Assembly: GCA_002270565.1 (NCBI GenBank)
Contig: NQMI01000009.1
Location: 536,132-600,131, forward strand
Origin: Stenocarpella maydis
Lineage: Eukaryota > Ascomycota > Sordariomycetes > Diaporthales > Diaporthaceae
DNA length: 64,000 bases
Direction of reading: 5' to 3'
Of this stretch, positions 21,660-32,641 are shown one piece after another (within the stretch, counting starts at the first letter, position 1; each line of letters opens with the position of its first letter). The position numbers were made by a program, and so were the translations under genes. Under the pieces are notes generated by a model. The model searched no databases. It saw only the letters and a list, made by a program, of their open reading frames with translations, and had not been told where the DNA came from.

Positions 21660-23651
21660 ATCTGCAGACATTACGAGAAATCCTTACGAGGGAGCAATTA
21701 ATTGCCAAGACACACCCGTGTCTAACGAGTGAACGACACAGCCGGCGGTTTCGATTGATTTCAAAAGACGGCGTTGGGGGGGGGGAGGAAGGAAAATATC
21801 AACGGCAACGGAACCCGGGGACTTCTCTAGCCGGAGACTGGGATTTTGTCATGCATTGGGTTTGTTACGAGGGTTAACTAGCAGCCATGGAGTCTGGGAG
21901 AGAATGGGACTTGTTTATTCTTGTTGTCACGCATGGCTGCTGCATTTGGTGTACCATTGCAACTCGCCATGAGAATCAGGAAGTTGAGCCTGAGCAGGCT
22001 GCGCTCTGGAATACGGCACCGAGACAGACTCCCTACCGTGTCACACAATAACTACATAGAATGTGTAGACCGAGGACACAGACGCATTCAATGTTCTAGA
22101 CCAGTCTACAGAAACTCACATCTTGCTCGTGTGCTCTCGGTGCTTCCTGTCCAATCGGGCGTGCCATGCTGGGGCACAACTGCATTTGTGCTCGACACTG
22201 CAGAATGCGATGCGACCCATTCTCCCTCCATCGGAATCCATTTCAGGCGGCTTGCCCCTGGTTCATAGAGTACAAGCCCCGGTGTGTCAAAAACTGCTGA
22301 TGGGTCGCATGTGAACTTCCGGTTTGTGGAGCACGAGGTGCAGTGTGCATTGTGCAATGGCACGGGGCGTCTCCAGTGTCGTGCCACTTTTTTTGATTGT
22401 TTTTGCCCTTCTGCCGGACGGCTCCGGTGCCAGCCCAAGGGCCAATAGGCATGTGTTTTTATCAGCATCTGGCTGCAGGGAAGAAAGCCCATGCGTCAAT
22501 GTTGTCATGGCTGCGTGCGTCTTGACCAAGTCAGCAGCGGGCGAATCAGGGGCAGGTCAACTAGTACCTACATGGGCACACAAAGTACCCCCAATTCACT
22601 CGGTTGACGAGATTTTGCAGCGGACATGACGCTTGGACTGCCCGGTGAGGTTCAGTAAATGTAAAACGGAATGTGCAACAGACGTCCGGACAAATTGTGT
22701 GAGTCGCCAGGCTTGGCTACACATGTCTCTATCAGGACGGGTTTGGAAACTCCAGCCTAGAGGGATATGGATTGAAGTTTCTCAGCACTACTAAGGCAGG
22801 GAAATGAAATGGTCCAGTGCTGATCAGAACATGGGCAGCTCTGACCCATTATGGTCCAATGTTAATAACTAGAATCGTGAGCAATGGACATCCCCACTAT
22901 CCCCGAAGAGTTCAGCACCTCATCGAAGTATGATTTGACTCCCGTAGTCCCCGGGTAATTGATGTCAACTTAATTCTGCTCTTTGCTAGCACTTGATTCC
23001 GATATGCCGTGTTATCTGAGATTTCGCTACGTCCAACTTTGTTGTAACATTTGAAGCATCGACGCAAGGCCACCGATAGCACTATCAGGGTGCATGAGCT
23101 TATCCACCTTGGAATAACAGAATAACCATCAATGCTTTAAGTTGCAATGTGCCAATTTGAAGGATTTACTCATACGCAATCCTAATTTATCAAAAGTTGG
23201 ACTTCAGGAGATGTTAGATGTTATGAACCACCTTGGGACGGGCACCTGACTACCTCCGTATTTATCACGAAAACTATAGTGTAGTATCTTTTTTCCCAAA
23301 CAGAAGTGGATTAACAATTAATGTTCACAGCCCCTATGACATTTGACCTAAATGAGTTGTGCTGGTCTGCAAATCTTGCAAATATAATCCTTAGGTAGTA
23401 AATGCACGGTGTTCTCAGCCTTTCCCTTGCCATCTCCTGACTTCTGGCCATATGCCACTTGCAAGGGCCGAGGAACTTTATCTATTGATACCAGTCTGGG
23501 ATTCAAAGGGTACCACTTCTCTCAAAACATTTCAGTGCTTAAATACCAGCCACGTATCATTCCCCACGGTATTGTGCCTCCGTCACCCTTTGCTCTGACT
23601 TCCAGCACAGCCATATGTTGAATCCAGCAAGTCACTCTATGAGGCCACAAA

Positions 23652-23685
23652 CCACGCTCAGGGGCGTGGGTGCATCCAGTTTCCC
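23652..23685 (+). repeat. Dispersed hairpin repeat, copy A
   Basis: Core CCACGC-TCAGGG-GCGTGG is a perfect 6-bp stem with a 6-base loop, followed by GTGCATCCA and a TTTCCC tract. Similarity with copy B (28736-28768) extends about 40 bp to either side, including a shared TATGAGGC upstream. The third copy lies on the minus strand at 47062-47096. Confidence 0.65.
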
Positions 23686-23745
23686 TATAGCCTACACCAT
23701 GCTTGTAATTCATCGTGTCCAGTGATTCGTGGACGTTCATAGAAG

Positions 23746-23754
23746 TATATAAAG
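23746..23754 (+). promoter_or_regulatory. TATA-like box upstream of the 23940 gene
   Basis: TATATAAAG lies about 190 bp before the ATG at 23940. It is a plausible core promoter element, by motif only. Confidence 0.3.
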
Positions 23755-23939
23755 TTGCCATTCTGTCGCCTTCGGGTCCTATTATCTCTTCGACACGGAA
23801 AAGCACCCTAATCGCACTATTCAATGTTTTGAATCCATAAAAGAGTTCACTTCACTGGAAACCCTCGGTTTTCAAAGTGGACACGAGTTGAAACGTCCTG
23901 TAACATATTCATAAACAATAATTGAAGGCACCATGGACG

Positions 23940-25031
23940 ATGAACGTTGACCCGTCACACCGCAGAGATGACCGCCGCAGGGACTCAGGTATGCCCGGTT
24001 CATCAAGGCTTTCTTATGGAGGCGAATGCGTCTTTTGCAACCTTCCGTTTGATGATCTGGCTGTCCATTACCAGCAATGCCGTTCAGGAGGCACGCGTGC
24101 AGACTCTAATGCCTTCGTGGGCAGACACGAGCGTGTGAGGCCACAATATGGTAAAGAGATGCATCCCAACAACCCAAACTTCTCGGCACAAAATACCATG
24201 GCATCTTCTCTTTTTGACCCAAGACAAATACCGCTCAGCCAAGGGGACTATGAGGAGAGCGTGGCACCAAGCGTTTCAGACTCCATCGCATATTCCTACG
24301 CATCACAAGCTCCAACCCCTCCGCCCCCTTCTGAGTTACCTGATGCTCGAGTTTGGGATCAAACCTGGGACTCTCAGGGACCGGGCGGCTGCCCGCGGCT
24401 GAAAGAATTATTCTCAGGACCTTCGAGCTCTTCATCATCAGTGTCTGTAGCGCAGTTTTCTAGTCGATACATTGAGCAACTCGAGAGTTGCGGCACACCA
24501 CGCCCAGTTGAAGGCCGAGCTGAAGATTTTCGTGCTGGTCAGGCAACGCAAACCACCAGAGGCTATCAATTATCTGCAACGTCTCACGAAAATTCGAGTA
24601 CGGCCGGCTCAATGAGCTATCCGTCAATCAGCCCTAATTATCTCTCGCCAAGACCGCCACGGTACAATCAGCCACCACCTCCGATCCCATGTTATCGTCA
24701 AGACCGTCTCGGGCGTGAGCAAAATAGGTCACCGTCTCGCTCATCGGTTTGGAGGTCATCGCAAATATCAGAAGACCCTTCTAGCCGGGACATGGAGTCC
24801 AGAGAGAGCGAGCACATCGAGCACCGTCCTCCGCTGAGCTCCAGGACTAGAAATCAACCGCGCCGGAGTGAGCGATCGAGAAGCCGTGTATCACGCCACA
24901 CTGAGGCTGGGCCCTCTGGTAGGGCGAGACACAGTGTCTCTCCCATGACGAGAGGGGAATATGCGGCGGGAGATGCACTTGGCTTCATTGCCCCGCAAAG
25001 GACAACAGATACCAGGCCTGTGCGGGATTAG
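23940..25031 (+). CDS. Ser/Arg-rich hypothetical protein with a CCHC-like zinc motif, stop at 25031
   Basis: A hydrophilic protein of 363 residues from the first in-frame ATG at 23940. I do not recognise the family. Near the N-terminus GECVFCNLPFDDLAVHYQQC fits a C-x2-C-x9-H-x4-C zinc knuckle, similar to one-finger CCHC or C2H2-like modules. The rest is disordered: poly-Ser (PSSSSSSVSV), poly-Pro (PTPPPPSE and PPPPIP), then many RS/SR pairs (RSPSRSSVWRSS, RSERSRSRVSRH), as in RNA-binding or nuclear proteins. Oddly, the frame stays open after the TAG (25029-25031) to 25310 and there encodes two 15-residue repeats. The annotated end may therefore be a nonsense mutation or the result of a missed splice. 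The gene has no recognised neighbour partner. Confidence 0.5.
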   Translation: MNVDPSHRRDDRRRDSGMPGSSRLSYGGECVFCNLPFDDLAVHYQQCRSGGTRADSNAFVGRHERVRPQYGKEMHPNNPNFSAQNTMASSLFDPRQIPLSQGDYEESVAPSVSDSIAYSYASQAPTPPPPSELPDARVWDQTWDSQGPGGCPRLKELFSGPSSSSSSVSVAQFSSRYIEQLESCGTPRPVEGRAEDFRAGQATQTTRGYQLSATSHENSSTAGSMSYPSISPNYLSPRPPRYNQPPPPIPCYRQDRLGREQNRSPSRSSVWRSSQISEDPSSRDMESRESEHIEHRPPLSSRTRNQPRRSERSRSRVSRHTEAGPSGRARHSVSPMTRGEYAAGDALGFIAPQRTTDTRPVRD

Positions 25032-25310
25032 GAGCAGCTCGAACAGAGAATTCTTGACGGTGTCAGATATTTTGATCACAGGCAGAGAGTGTCCGAAGGT
25101 GTCGGACGCAGACGACTTGATCTCTGGCAAAGAGTGTCTGAAGGTGTCAGATATGTGAACCCTCAGCCTTACTTGCAAAACATGGAAAGCTTGGGCCTCA
25201 ACGATGCTGAGGATACTACGCTCGTGAAGGCGAGGGCAGACGTGACGAACAAGAGGACGATTATGATTCGGACCGTAACACTTTCAGTAGGGAGCAGCCT
25301 GATCGCATAA
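25032..25310 (+). other. In-frame open extension with two 15-residue repeats after the stop
   Basis: The region downstream of the TAG is in the same frame as the upstream gene and free of stops for 92 codons. It contains FDHRQRVSEGVGRRR followed by LDLWQRVSEGVRYVN, a 45-bp tandem duplication (about 25072-25161). This suggests former coding sequence. Confidence 0.45.
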
Positions 25311-25961
25311 GAACAAGATTTCGAACACGCGACGAGGGATACGGGGGGATGTAACTAGCAAAGACTTCGCGTGGTCGTCATAAGGCCACCGGCAAGTTTT
25401 GGCACTGCATTATTCCACAGACCAGAACGCACATGTGTCAAGTGAGAGCCATTTTGATGAATTCAAGGAGACTTGAGGAATGATGAACCAGTCTATCTTG
25501 GTAGGAACCTGCAGAGATAGGCATTTGTGCATAAGCTTTTAATTCGACTCACTGATTTCAAGTGGTGAAGCTGGCTTTATGAGAGCTGCATGTGCTTCAG
25601 GAAAGCTTCAAATCTATACCCAAGGCTTCCTCTTCAAACTCGGATTCTGCCTCCAAACATACGCGAACCCAGATAAAGCACAGAAATGCTGCCTCTATTG
25701 GCTACAGATCAAGGCAGGTTTGAGTTTAGCGAAGTCAGTTACTACATGTGACCTGATGAAGTAGCCTTGTCACATCAAATCACGTTTTGTCAAGATAACA
25801 CACCACTGCCGTGCCCAATACAAAAAGCAATTCTCGCCAGCCAAGCACGACTGAAACTGTAATGTTTTCATGCAAAGATACACTTGCAACCCTGGTGAGT
25901 CAGAGGAGATACCACATCCCCAGCCTCAAAGTCAAAGCTCAGCCGTCCTCCGCGTCAAGAC
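25311..25961. other. Intergenic region
   Basis: Nothing recognised; convergent 3' side of the copper amine oxidase gene. Confidence 0.5.
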
Positions 25962-28166
25962 CTAATGAACGCCATTACCGTTCGAGCCGGCACAGCAGCT
26001 CTCGCCGAATGCCATCTTGCTCACCTTATCCGTAGCATCAACCACGGCCTCCTTGTTAGCTGCGACCTGGCTGGGAATGGATACGTAGCTCGGCGGGACA
26101 TTCATGACGGGGTTGTTTGCGAAGAAGTTCCTGGGGCGCAGGAGGAGTGTCATCGGTTCAGCCGGCATGACGGGGAAGTCTTCTGGGGCAGGGATGTGCG
26201 TCACACCAAAGGTGTGCCATAGGACAATGTCCGTGTTCTCAATGGACTCGCTACCGTCGCCGATCCACTCCGGCAGGCCGCGCGAGGGCTCCCCTGAGGT
26301 CTGGGGGACGTGGCGACCTGCGGGCCAGAGCTGATCATCAGAGTCTGAAGGGCGGCAGTGCCATGTCAGCCTTGGATTAAGATGCTCAAGATGACAGGCC
26401 CACTCAGAGGCCGGGAACTGAGAACTCACACTTGGTCACATGCACAGCATGTCTTGCGAATCCAGCCCTCTTCCACACCAGCGAGCCCTCCTTGGGCAAG
26501 AGTCCTGGCACCTCCCTGCTGACGAGCTTGTACGAGGCGGGCTTCTTGCTGTACGGGTGAAGCTTCCCCTCGTTGCAGATGTCCCACGTCCGCGAGGTGG
26601 CACCATTGTAGTCGGTCTTCGCCTGGCCCGTGGTTGTGAGCTTGGTCCTCTTGGCGTAGAAGGCGTTTCCGTAGTAATTCTCGGGGCTGCCGACGGGCGC
26701 GTCTGAGGGCACCGTATCGGTGACGAAGATGCTGTTGTTGGGACCGTCGATGTTGGGGTTGATGCGCAGGCAGAAAAGGTGCTGGTGGTTGTGAGCATTG
26801 ACGCCTGGGTAGACCTGTGTTCCCCATGGTGAGGGGTCCTCGTCGGCGTTCAGAGAGTACGTGTTGAGGATACCAGTCAGTTTTATCTCGGGCTGAATGG
26901 TGCCATCCTGGTGGAACACCCATTGGATTGCATATTCGTAATTGGCGGCCGTGAAGATCTGCTGGATGATGAGCTTCCGTGCCCGAGTCACGATCACCGA
27001 GTCGTCTCTGAAGTCAGAATGCTTGAAAAGGATCCCATCGTCCTCCTCGTGGATGCAGATGGCGTTCTTGATAGTTCGGACGCCGCCCGCGCGTGTAGGG
27101 AAGTGCGCGTCGAGGTAGTGGATGCTCCCCTTGCAATCGCACCCAAGGGCCAGACTGTTGGTCATGTATCCGCCACCGTACTCGCCCAGGTCAAACGCAT
27201 GCTTTCTCTGGTGTGGGTGCTCGGGGTTTCCATAGGGCACCACCATCTCTGCCAGTGATAGCCTGTAGAAGATTGGACGCACTGTTCCCTTATCGTTGTA
27301 TGTGATGTTGTTCAGGACAATGCCTTCTCGATAATTGAACCCGATATGCATTTTCCAGCTCTGCCACTCTATTTCCCTCCCAGTCACCTTGAATGACACA
27401 CCCTCTGGCTGTGTGATGTTGATGGGCTTCAGGTCATTTCGGTAGCCACCCTCCTTGTCACTCACATACGACGGGGTGTAGTTGATGGCCGCAGCCGTGC
27501 TGAGTGGTCGTCGCACCTTTGGGATATCAATAGCAACGATGGCGTGCTTATCAGAATCGTAAATAGGGCAGAAGTCCAGCGGATACTGATACTGGCAGTC
27601 ATCCACGTTGGGTCGGTAGTACATGAGTGCCTGCTGCAAGCGGACCTTTGAGCCGTGACGCTCATCGTAGCCAATCGTCCACGGGTCGCAGTAAACCTTG
27701 TGCATATCTTCCTCGGCGATCCCACTGATCTTGCACTGTTCGATTACACCAGGGTCTTTCCGGCAGACAAACTCAACTGCCTGAAGCTCTTCCATGGTGA
27801 TCTGTTCTGCTTATCAGACCTCGTTCGTATTTCTTTTCTCGAAGGCCCACCTTCCGGACTCACAATGGGCTGGGCGCCGTCCAGCTGTTCCCAGTGCTTG
27901 ATGCTGGCCGTCTTGATGTCCACGAGGCCATCAAAGACCTTGCCGCCAGGTGCAATGACAACAACATCTGCTACTCTAGCAGGACGTGGTGACTTCTCTG
28001 GGTCCGCAAGCCACGGAACCATCTCGGCCTTCCGGGGTTCGTGTAGTGAGACTACATTGAAGAATACATCTCCGTGTGCTTTTTTGACCGACGTAATGAC
28101 CGTTTCAATCTCTTCGAGTGACAGAGGGTCGAAGGGGTGGGGGATTTGGATCGCTTGGGAGCCCAT
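25962..28166 (-). CDS. Copper amine oxidase (topaquinone type)
   Basis: Primary-amine oxidase, which deaminates amines with oxygen to aldehyde, ammonia and hydrogen peroxide using copper and topaquinone. Exons are 28166-27864, 27801-26430 and 26344-25962, giving 685 residues, close to Aspergillus AO-I. Junctions rebuild GAQPIITMEELQAVEF and HVTKYSDDQLWPAG. N-terminal N2/N3 domains precede the catalytic beta-sandwich. The topaquinone precursor is Tyr389 in AANYEYAIQ (consensus N-Y-[DE]-x). The catalytic base Asp is in KHAFDLGEYGGG (about residue 305). The copper ligands are the HxH of HNHQHLFCLR (about 440 and 442) and the late His in VLWHTFGVTHIPAPED. The C-terminus (GNGVH) is not a classic peroxisomal SKL signal, and there is no signal peptide. 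The enzyme probably serves use of amines as nitrogen source; the substrate is not readable. Confidence 0.95.
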
Positions 28167-29374
28167 CTTGAAGACGACCTCGGGAGTTGTTGTCTCAATT
28201 CTTAAAGGAGAGTTGAGTTGTGTGGTAAGGCGGGTAATATATGATGATGGAGTAGACTGATGCGATCCCAAGCGTGGCAATCCTCTCAGCTCAAATACCA
28301 CGGGGCGTGATCAGTAATGTCCGCTAACAGCGACTACAAGCTGGGGAAGGAAGCGGTCAGTGGTCGATGATTGGTTTCTTTTTATCTGGTAAGTAGTCGA
28401 TATGAGGCCACTCGCGACAGCTACGACGTTGAACATGTGTGCTTCAGTTTTAGCAGTTGATAAGATCGGAATAGACGCACGATCAATGCTCCGAGTCCAG
28501 GCATCGATAGGCATGGCCTCATGAGACGGGGGAGATAAGCACCCGAGAGCTCGCACCGATGTCGTCGGACCAATAGCCGACTTATACAGTCACACTCTTC
28601 CGTCAACGGAAGGTCACGGCGACTCTTGAAAAAACCGAGCTGACCCGAGACTCGCTGTGACCTTCCGTCTGTCCGGATCCCAATCGGCCAGCTGTTGAGC
28701 CCACGAAGCCATCTGGGCACTGTATGAGGCGTCAACCACGCTCAGCGACGTGGGTGCATCCATTTTGCCCGTAGCGTCACCAGCCCCGCATTGTGTCGGC
28801 TTCGTCCTGGAACCCAATATGACTGGCGGCCGACTCTCTAGCTTCATGGTCCTGGAGAGCCTTTCCGGATTGCGTTAATAAAGTGAGAAAGAAATGGGCA
28901 TGGGCTTTGCTAATATCGCACAAGACAGACATACGCCTAGATCTGCTCGCACAACGCCATCAGTAGTACGGAGCTTTTATTCCCTGCATCCACACGAATG
29001 CTTCTCTTGGAGCCACCCGTGCTTCAAGGGCACTGACAGCAATTCTGGATCTTGAGGGTGCATCCTTCCACGCAGCGACACTTATGGATTTGTTGCGGTA
29101 GGTAGAACATTTGAAACGGGCTAGCTCTGTCTTCTTTTTGGCTGGCAGCTTTTCCTAAGCTATCTGGCCATCTGTCTGGTATCTTGGAACATGGTCTATT
29201 TTGTGTCCCCCGCCTCGAACTGTATCCCTTCTGTTGTACGCGAATAACTCCAGACGCCACCTTCCTTGCTCTTGATTGTTCTGCACCGCCAATGCAGGTG
29301 TCGTGCCGTCTAAACGTTAGGTGAAAGGAGATCGTACTTTACACACCGTTCGACCTGTTTCATGGATACTCTAG
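28167..29374. other. Intergenic region with one dispersed repeat copy
   Basis: Promoter side of the amine oxidase gene and 3' side of the ADCK gene. It holds hairpin-repeat copy B (28736-28768). The minus-strand frame over it (28614-28847) gives GKMDAPTSLSVVDASYSAQM, but no known protein. Confidence 0.5.
28736..28768 (+). repeat. Dispersed hairpin repeat, copy B
   Basis: CCACG-CTCAGCGA-CGTGG, then GTGCATCCA and a TTTTGCCC tract; clearly related to copies A (23652) and C (47062-47096, minus). One inner stem pair of the other copies (C/G) is lost here. Confidence 0.65.
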
Positions 29375-32300
29375 TCAGCTTGTGTTAATGTAGTGGATAT
29401 TTCTGACACTGCATATGACCACCCCCGTAGGAGGTGTGTCTCTGCTCCACAACGGAAAATGCGACGGCGGAAGGAAGGGCTGGCCGCAAGATCCAAGGAG
29501 GATAAGTGGGCGTGCTGGGTTATACATATTTTCCATGCAGGCCGCCCTCAGCCCGCCGATTGGGATAGAGTTGGGGAATGGGGTGTTTGGGCCACATACA
29601 TCGTCAATACTTATCTGAAGGAATCTCCTGGTCTCCAGACCCATCCACAGAATGAGCATGCTGAAATCGCCTCCCCTGGCCATGTCCTTGCCCTGTTGGG
29701 CGCTCAACTGACGTAGAATAGGCAAGCTACTGCTCAGGAGGTCCGTGTCGGGATCCAAGGTTCGCCCGATGCCCTCGAGAAGGAAGATGCTGATGACAAC
29801 ATTGACGAAGTCGCCTTCGAGACGAACGTGGTGGCTCCGCACCATGTCAAGCACCTTCTGTAATATGTCGCCGATCTTGAGATTGCCCAAGGCCAGGGTC
29901 TGACTCTTGACTCCAAGAACCAAGTGTTGCATTTTCAAGGCAAATACTTCCTTGTCGATGACAGCGTCAGGCTGGCGACACCTCTCGCACATGAGGATGC
30001 CGGCCTTGTAGCCATCGAATTCCGCAACAGCACGGAAGAGATCCAGGAAGTTTTTGCGATTAGTCTCATTCAGCTCAGTGACCAACCCCGTGTCGATAAA
30101 GATCAGCTGTGGTCGGTAGCCCTCCTGGTCGATCTTTGCTAGTTCGGCGTCCCAAGCCTCGGGCTCCTTTTGGTGGCGCAATGGGCGGAGCCTAGCAAGT
30201 ACTGTCTCTGTCACGTCATTCTGTTCTGTCAGCAGTGCCTGCTCGCCCTCGCGATCCTGACGGCGCAGGCGTAGCTTCAAGGGCAGCTCCGGCTGCTCAG
30301 CCTCATAGAAGCGGACCATGATATTCCCCGGGTGCAAGTCGGCGTGGATGAAATTGTCAAGCAGGAGCATGCGAAGGAATGCGTCCAGTCCCTCCGAGGC
30401 AATATCTCGTTGGAAAACACCGCCCCCCTTCTCCAGGAAGTCAGCTAGAGGCATTCCGTGGGCAAATTCTTCGATCAAAACATTTCTGGTCGTGAATTCA
30501 GTGTGTGGGAAGGGGAACCAAGCTGTGGTGCGGTTCTTGAAGTTCTTGCGGAAGATGGTGAGGTTCGCTGCTTCAATCCGCATGTCGAGCTGCAGCTTCA
30601 TCATCTCGCCAAACTGGTCAACCTCGTCGGGAAGAGAGAGCCATTCTATGGTGGGGATGAGATTGAGCACCGATGCGACAGCTCTCATAATACGCAGGTC
30701 CCGGCGGACCGTGCGCTCGACCCCTGGGTGCAGGACCTTGACAGCAACATATGAGGAGGGGACTCGTTTCGGTGTCCTCTTGAGGACGGTGCCAACGTTC
30801 TTTGTAACATTCTCCCGTATTGTCCCACGACCCTTGTCATCAAGCAGATCGGCATCTCCCGGTCCGGCCAAGTCAGGCTTGAGCCTGGCCTTGTATACTT
30901 GAGCAATGGCCCCAACCCCGAGAGGCTTCTCATTGAACTCATCAAAGATGTCCTCAAATGGACGGTCTCCAAATGCAGCTTGCACTATGCGCTTGGTTTC
31001 CTGCATAGAGTGAGCTGGGGCATCTGAATGTAGTTTTGACATGATCTCGCATAGCTCTGTCGGGAAGATGTCGGATCGAGAAGCAGCCCATTGGCCCAGC
31101 TGTTGCAACGATTGTCAGCAAGCGACACTATATGTTTTGGAAGCAAGTTTTTGGCACGCCTGCCGGTGGCTTGCCAAGCAGGGTTCGAAAATGTCTGGTT
31201 AGCAGCCCTTGACTGGCCCATCATGGTGTCGAATCATGCGGATCTCAGCATGGATGTTGACAATAGTTCCCCAAAGCCAACTTATGCATAAGCGGTCCGC
31301 CAATTCTCCCGGTTGGCAGTGAAGTTGTGGTCAAAGCCCGAATGCCACTTCAATGCCGGCGACTTATGTTGAGTGCCCGAAGCAAGCCACTGGCTCTCTT
31401 CTCTTTGAGCTTCCATCCTAGTGGTTGGGTATCATCTCGCTTGGCTCACTGATTTTTCTCCATGCCCACCTGCCTCGGTTCACATCCACACTGATTTCTT
31501 CGTACCCACTGGTTGAGCTTTCAACCCTCCTTGTTCTTAACCACTCCGATGTCCCCCCCCCTTCCATTCCCACCTCTTCTGGCCACTTGGCTGTCTTCCA
31601 CTTCCCAATCAATTGCCCCACCTCTAGACCACTTGGGTCCTTTTCCCAATCCACATCCTTCCGGGAAAGGGGGCTGACCTCAGCAAGCCAAAGGCATACC
31701 TTCAGTGCTCACCGGCATCGCTGATCGTTCTGTTTCATGCAGCCCAAAACTTCCCACAGCTGGGTGTTTCCCGGTAGCAACCATCGGGGACCAGAAGACC
31801 ATCTCTTGTGGGCCACTCAACGTCGCCATCCTGCTCAGAGCACTTGCCCCTGTGAGCATGTCGCGGAAGACCAGACGCCTCGCTTTGGAATCGCTCTGAA
31901 ATTGGACATCCACTTCGTACGCACCTTGATGAAAGCCGGGCCGGCCCATTCCATGCCCTTGACAAGGAAGCCATACCACCACAGCGTCCCAGACCTCTCA
32001 CTGCTGCGGTCTTTCTGTCTTCTACCAATCCATATCGCTGGGACAGCAAGTATAACCGGCACGAAGATGAGAGCCAGATGGATGAATCGAAACGCGGTGC
32101 ACAACGGTTCCCAGATATAAATATCGAGGAAGTAGACGACTATGTGCCGCAACCGTGAGAGTCCGCGATCATCATGGTCAACCTTCTTAGCGATCTCCTT
32201 GCGGGAGGCCTGCAGCATGCGCCTCTCCCCGGTGTCCCCAGACGCCTCCTCGTTCTCTGAGAGTTTGACAAAGGCTGCCGTTCCTAGGGCTGCGCTGGCC

Positions 32301-32641
32301 TGAGCAGTGGCAAGCAGGGGTGCTCGACCTCGGTGAGGAGGCACGGTCCACTGCCAACGCTGCCGCTGGGAATCCTGGCGGCTATGGCCCGGACTCTGCT
32401 TGGACTTTTGGCCGTCCTTCTCCCATGGTCTCTGCCACTGCTTCTGCCATGGGTTTTGACATTGCCCACTCGTATGGTTCCTTTGTTGGCTTGTCCGAGC
32501 GATCCGACAGGAGGAGAGAGTGGTGGTTCGGGTCGCGCATAATGAGCTCGTCGTCGCACTCGAGATGGCTGGCCACTGGAGGAGCGAACCTCGGATCGTC
32601 AGATGTGAGAGTCGGCCTTGCGCCAGACAGAGAAGCCTCAT
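29375..32641 (-). CDS. Mitochondrial ABC1/ADCK (UbiB) family protein, Mcp2-like
   Basis: Atypical kinase-like protein of the ABC1/ADCK family, probably at the mitochondrial inner membrane, related to yeast Mcp2 (lipid homeostasis) and Coq8. Exon 1 is 32641-31925 (ATG, MRLLCLAQGR) and encodes an Arg-rich presequence and a membrane segment (LALIFVPVILAVPAIWI). Exon 2 is 31099-29375. An 825-bp intron (donor GTGCGT, branch GCTGAC, acceptor CAACAG) lies exactly inside the family's KxGQ motif: AFIK joins LGQWAASR. Other motifs are PLGVGAIAQVYKARL (Ala-rich loop), VAVKVLHPG (Lys), NFIHADLHPGNIMVR (catalytic loop) and FIDTGLV (metal-binding DxG). Total is 813 residues. The last ~70 residues after SIDDV look unlike the family, and a final intron from GTATGTGG to ATATGCAG (leaving a short CQKYPLH tail) is possible. 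Confidence 0.85.
31100..31924 (-). other. Unusually long intron of the ADCK gene
   Basis: An 825-bp GT..AG intron, about ten times longer than any other intron in this window. It separates the two halves of the KxGQ motif. It contains stop codons in all frames and no recognisable gene; a pyrimidine-rich block (plus strand 31420-31660) is the only notable composition. Confidence 0.75.

Larger units (their letters stand above)
21660..23939. other. Long intergenic region with one dispersed repeat copy
   Basis: A run of ten G lies at 21776-21785. A copy of a dispersed hairpin repeat lies at 23652-23685, and a TATATAAAG box at 23746-23754 upstream of the next gene. No coding region was recognised; frames at 21921-22629 lack domains. 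Confidence 0.5.

Noticed and set aside
28614..28847. Minus-strand peptide over hairpin repeat copy B
   Set aside because: It looks protein-like (DAPTSLSVVDASYSAQ) but starts without a supported gene structure, and its similarity to copies A and C is better explained as a DNA repeat.
31160..31210. tRNA-like GGTTCGA box within the long ADCK intron
   Set aside because: No cloverleaf arms or A box could be placed around it.
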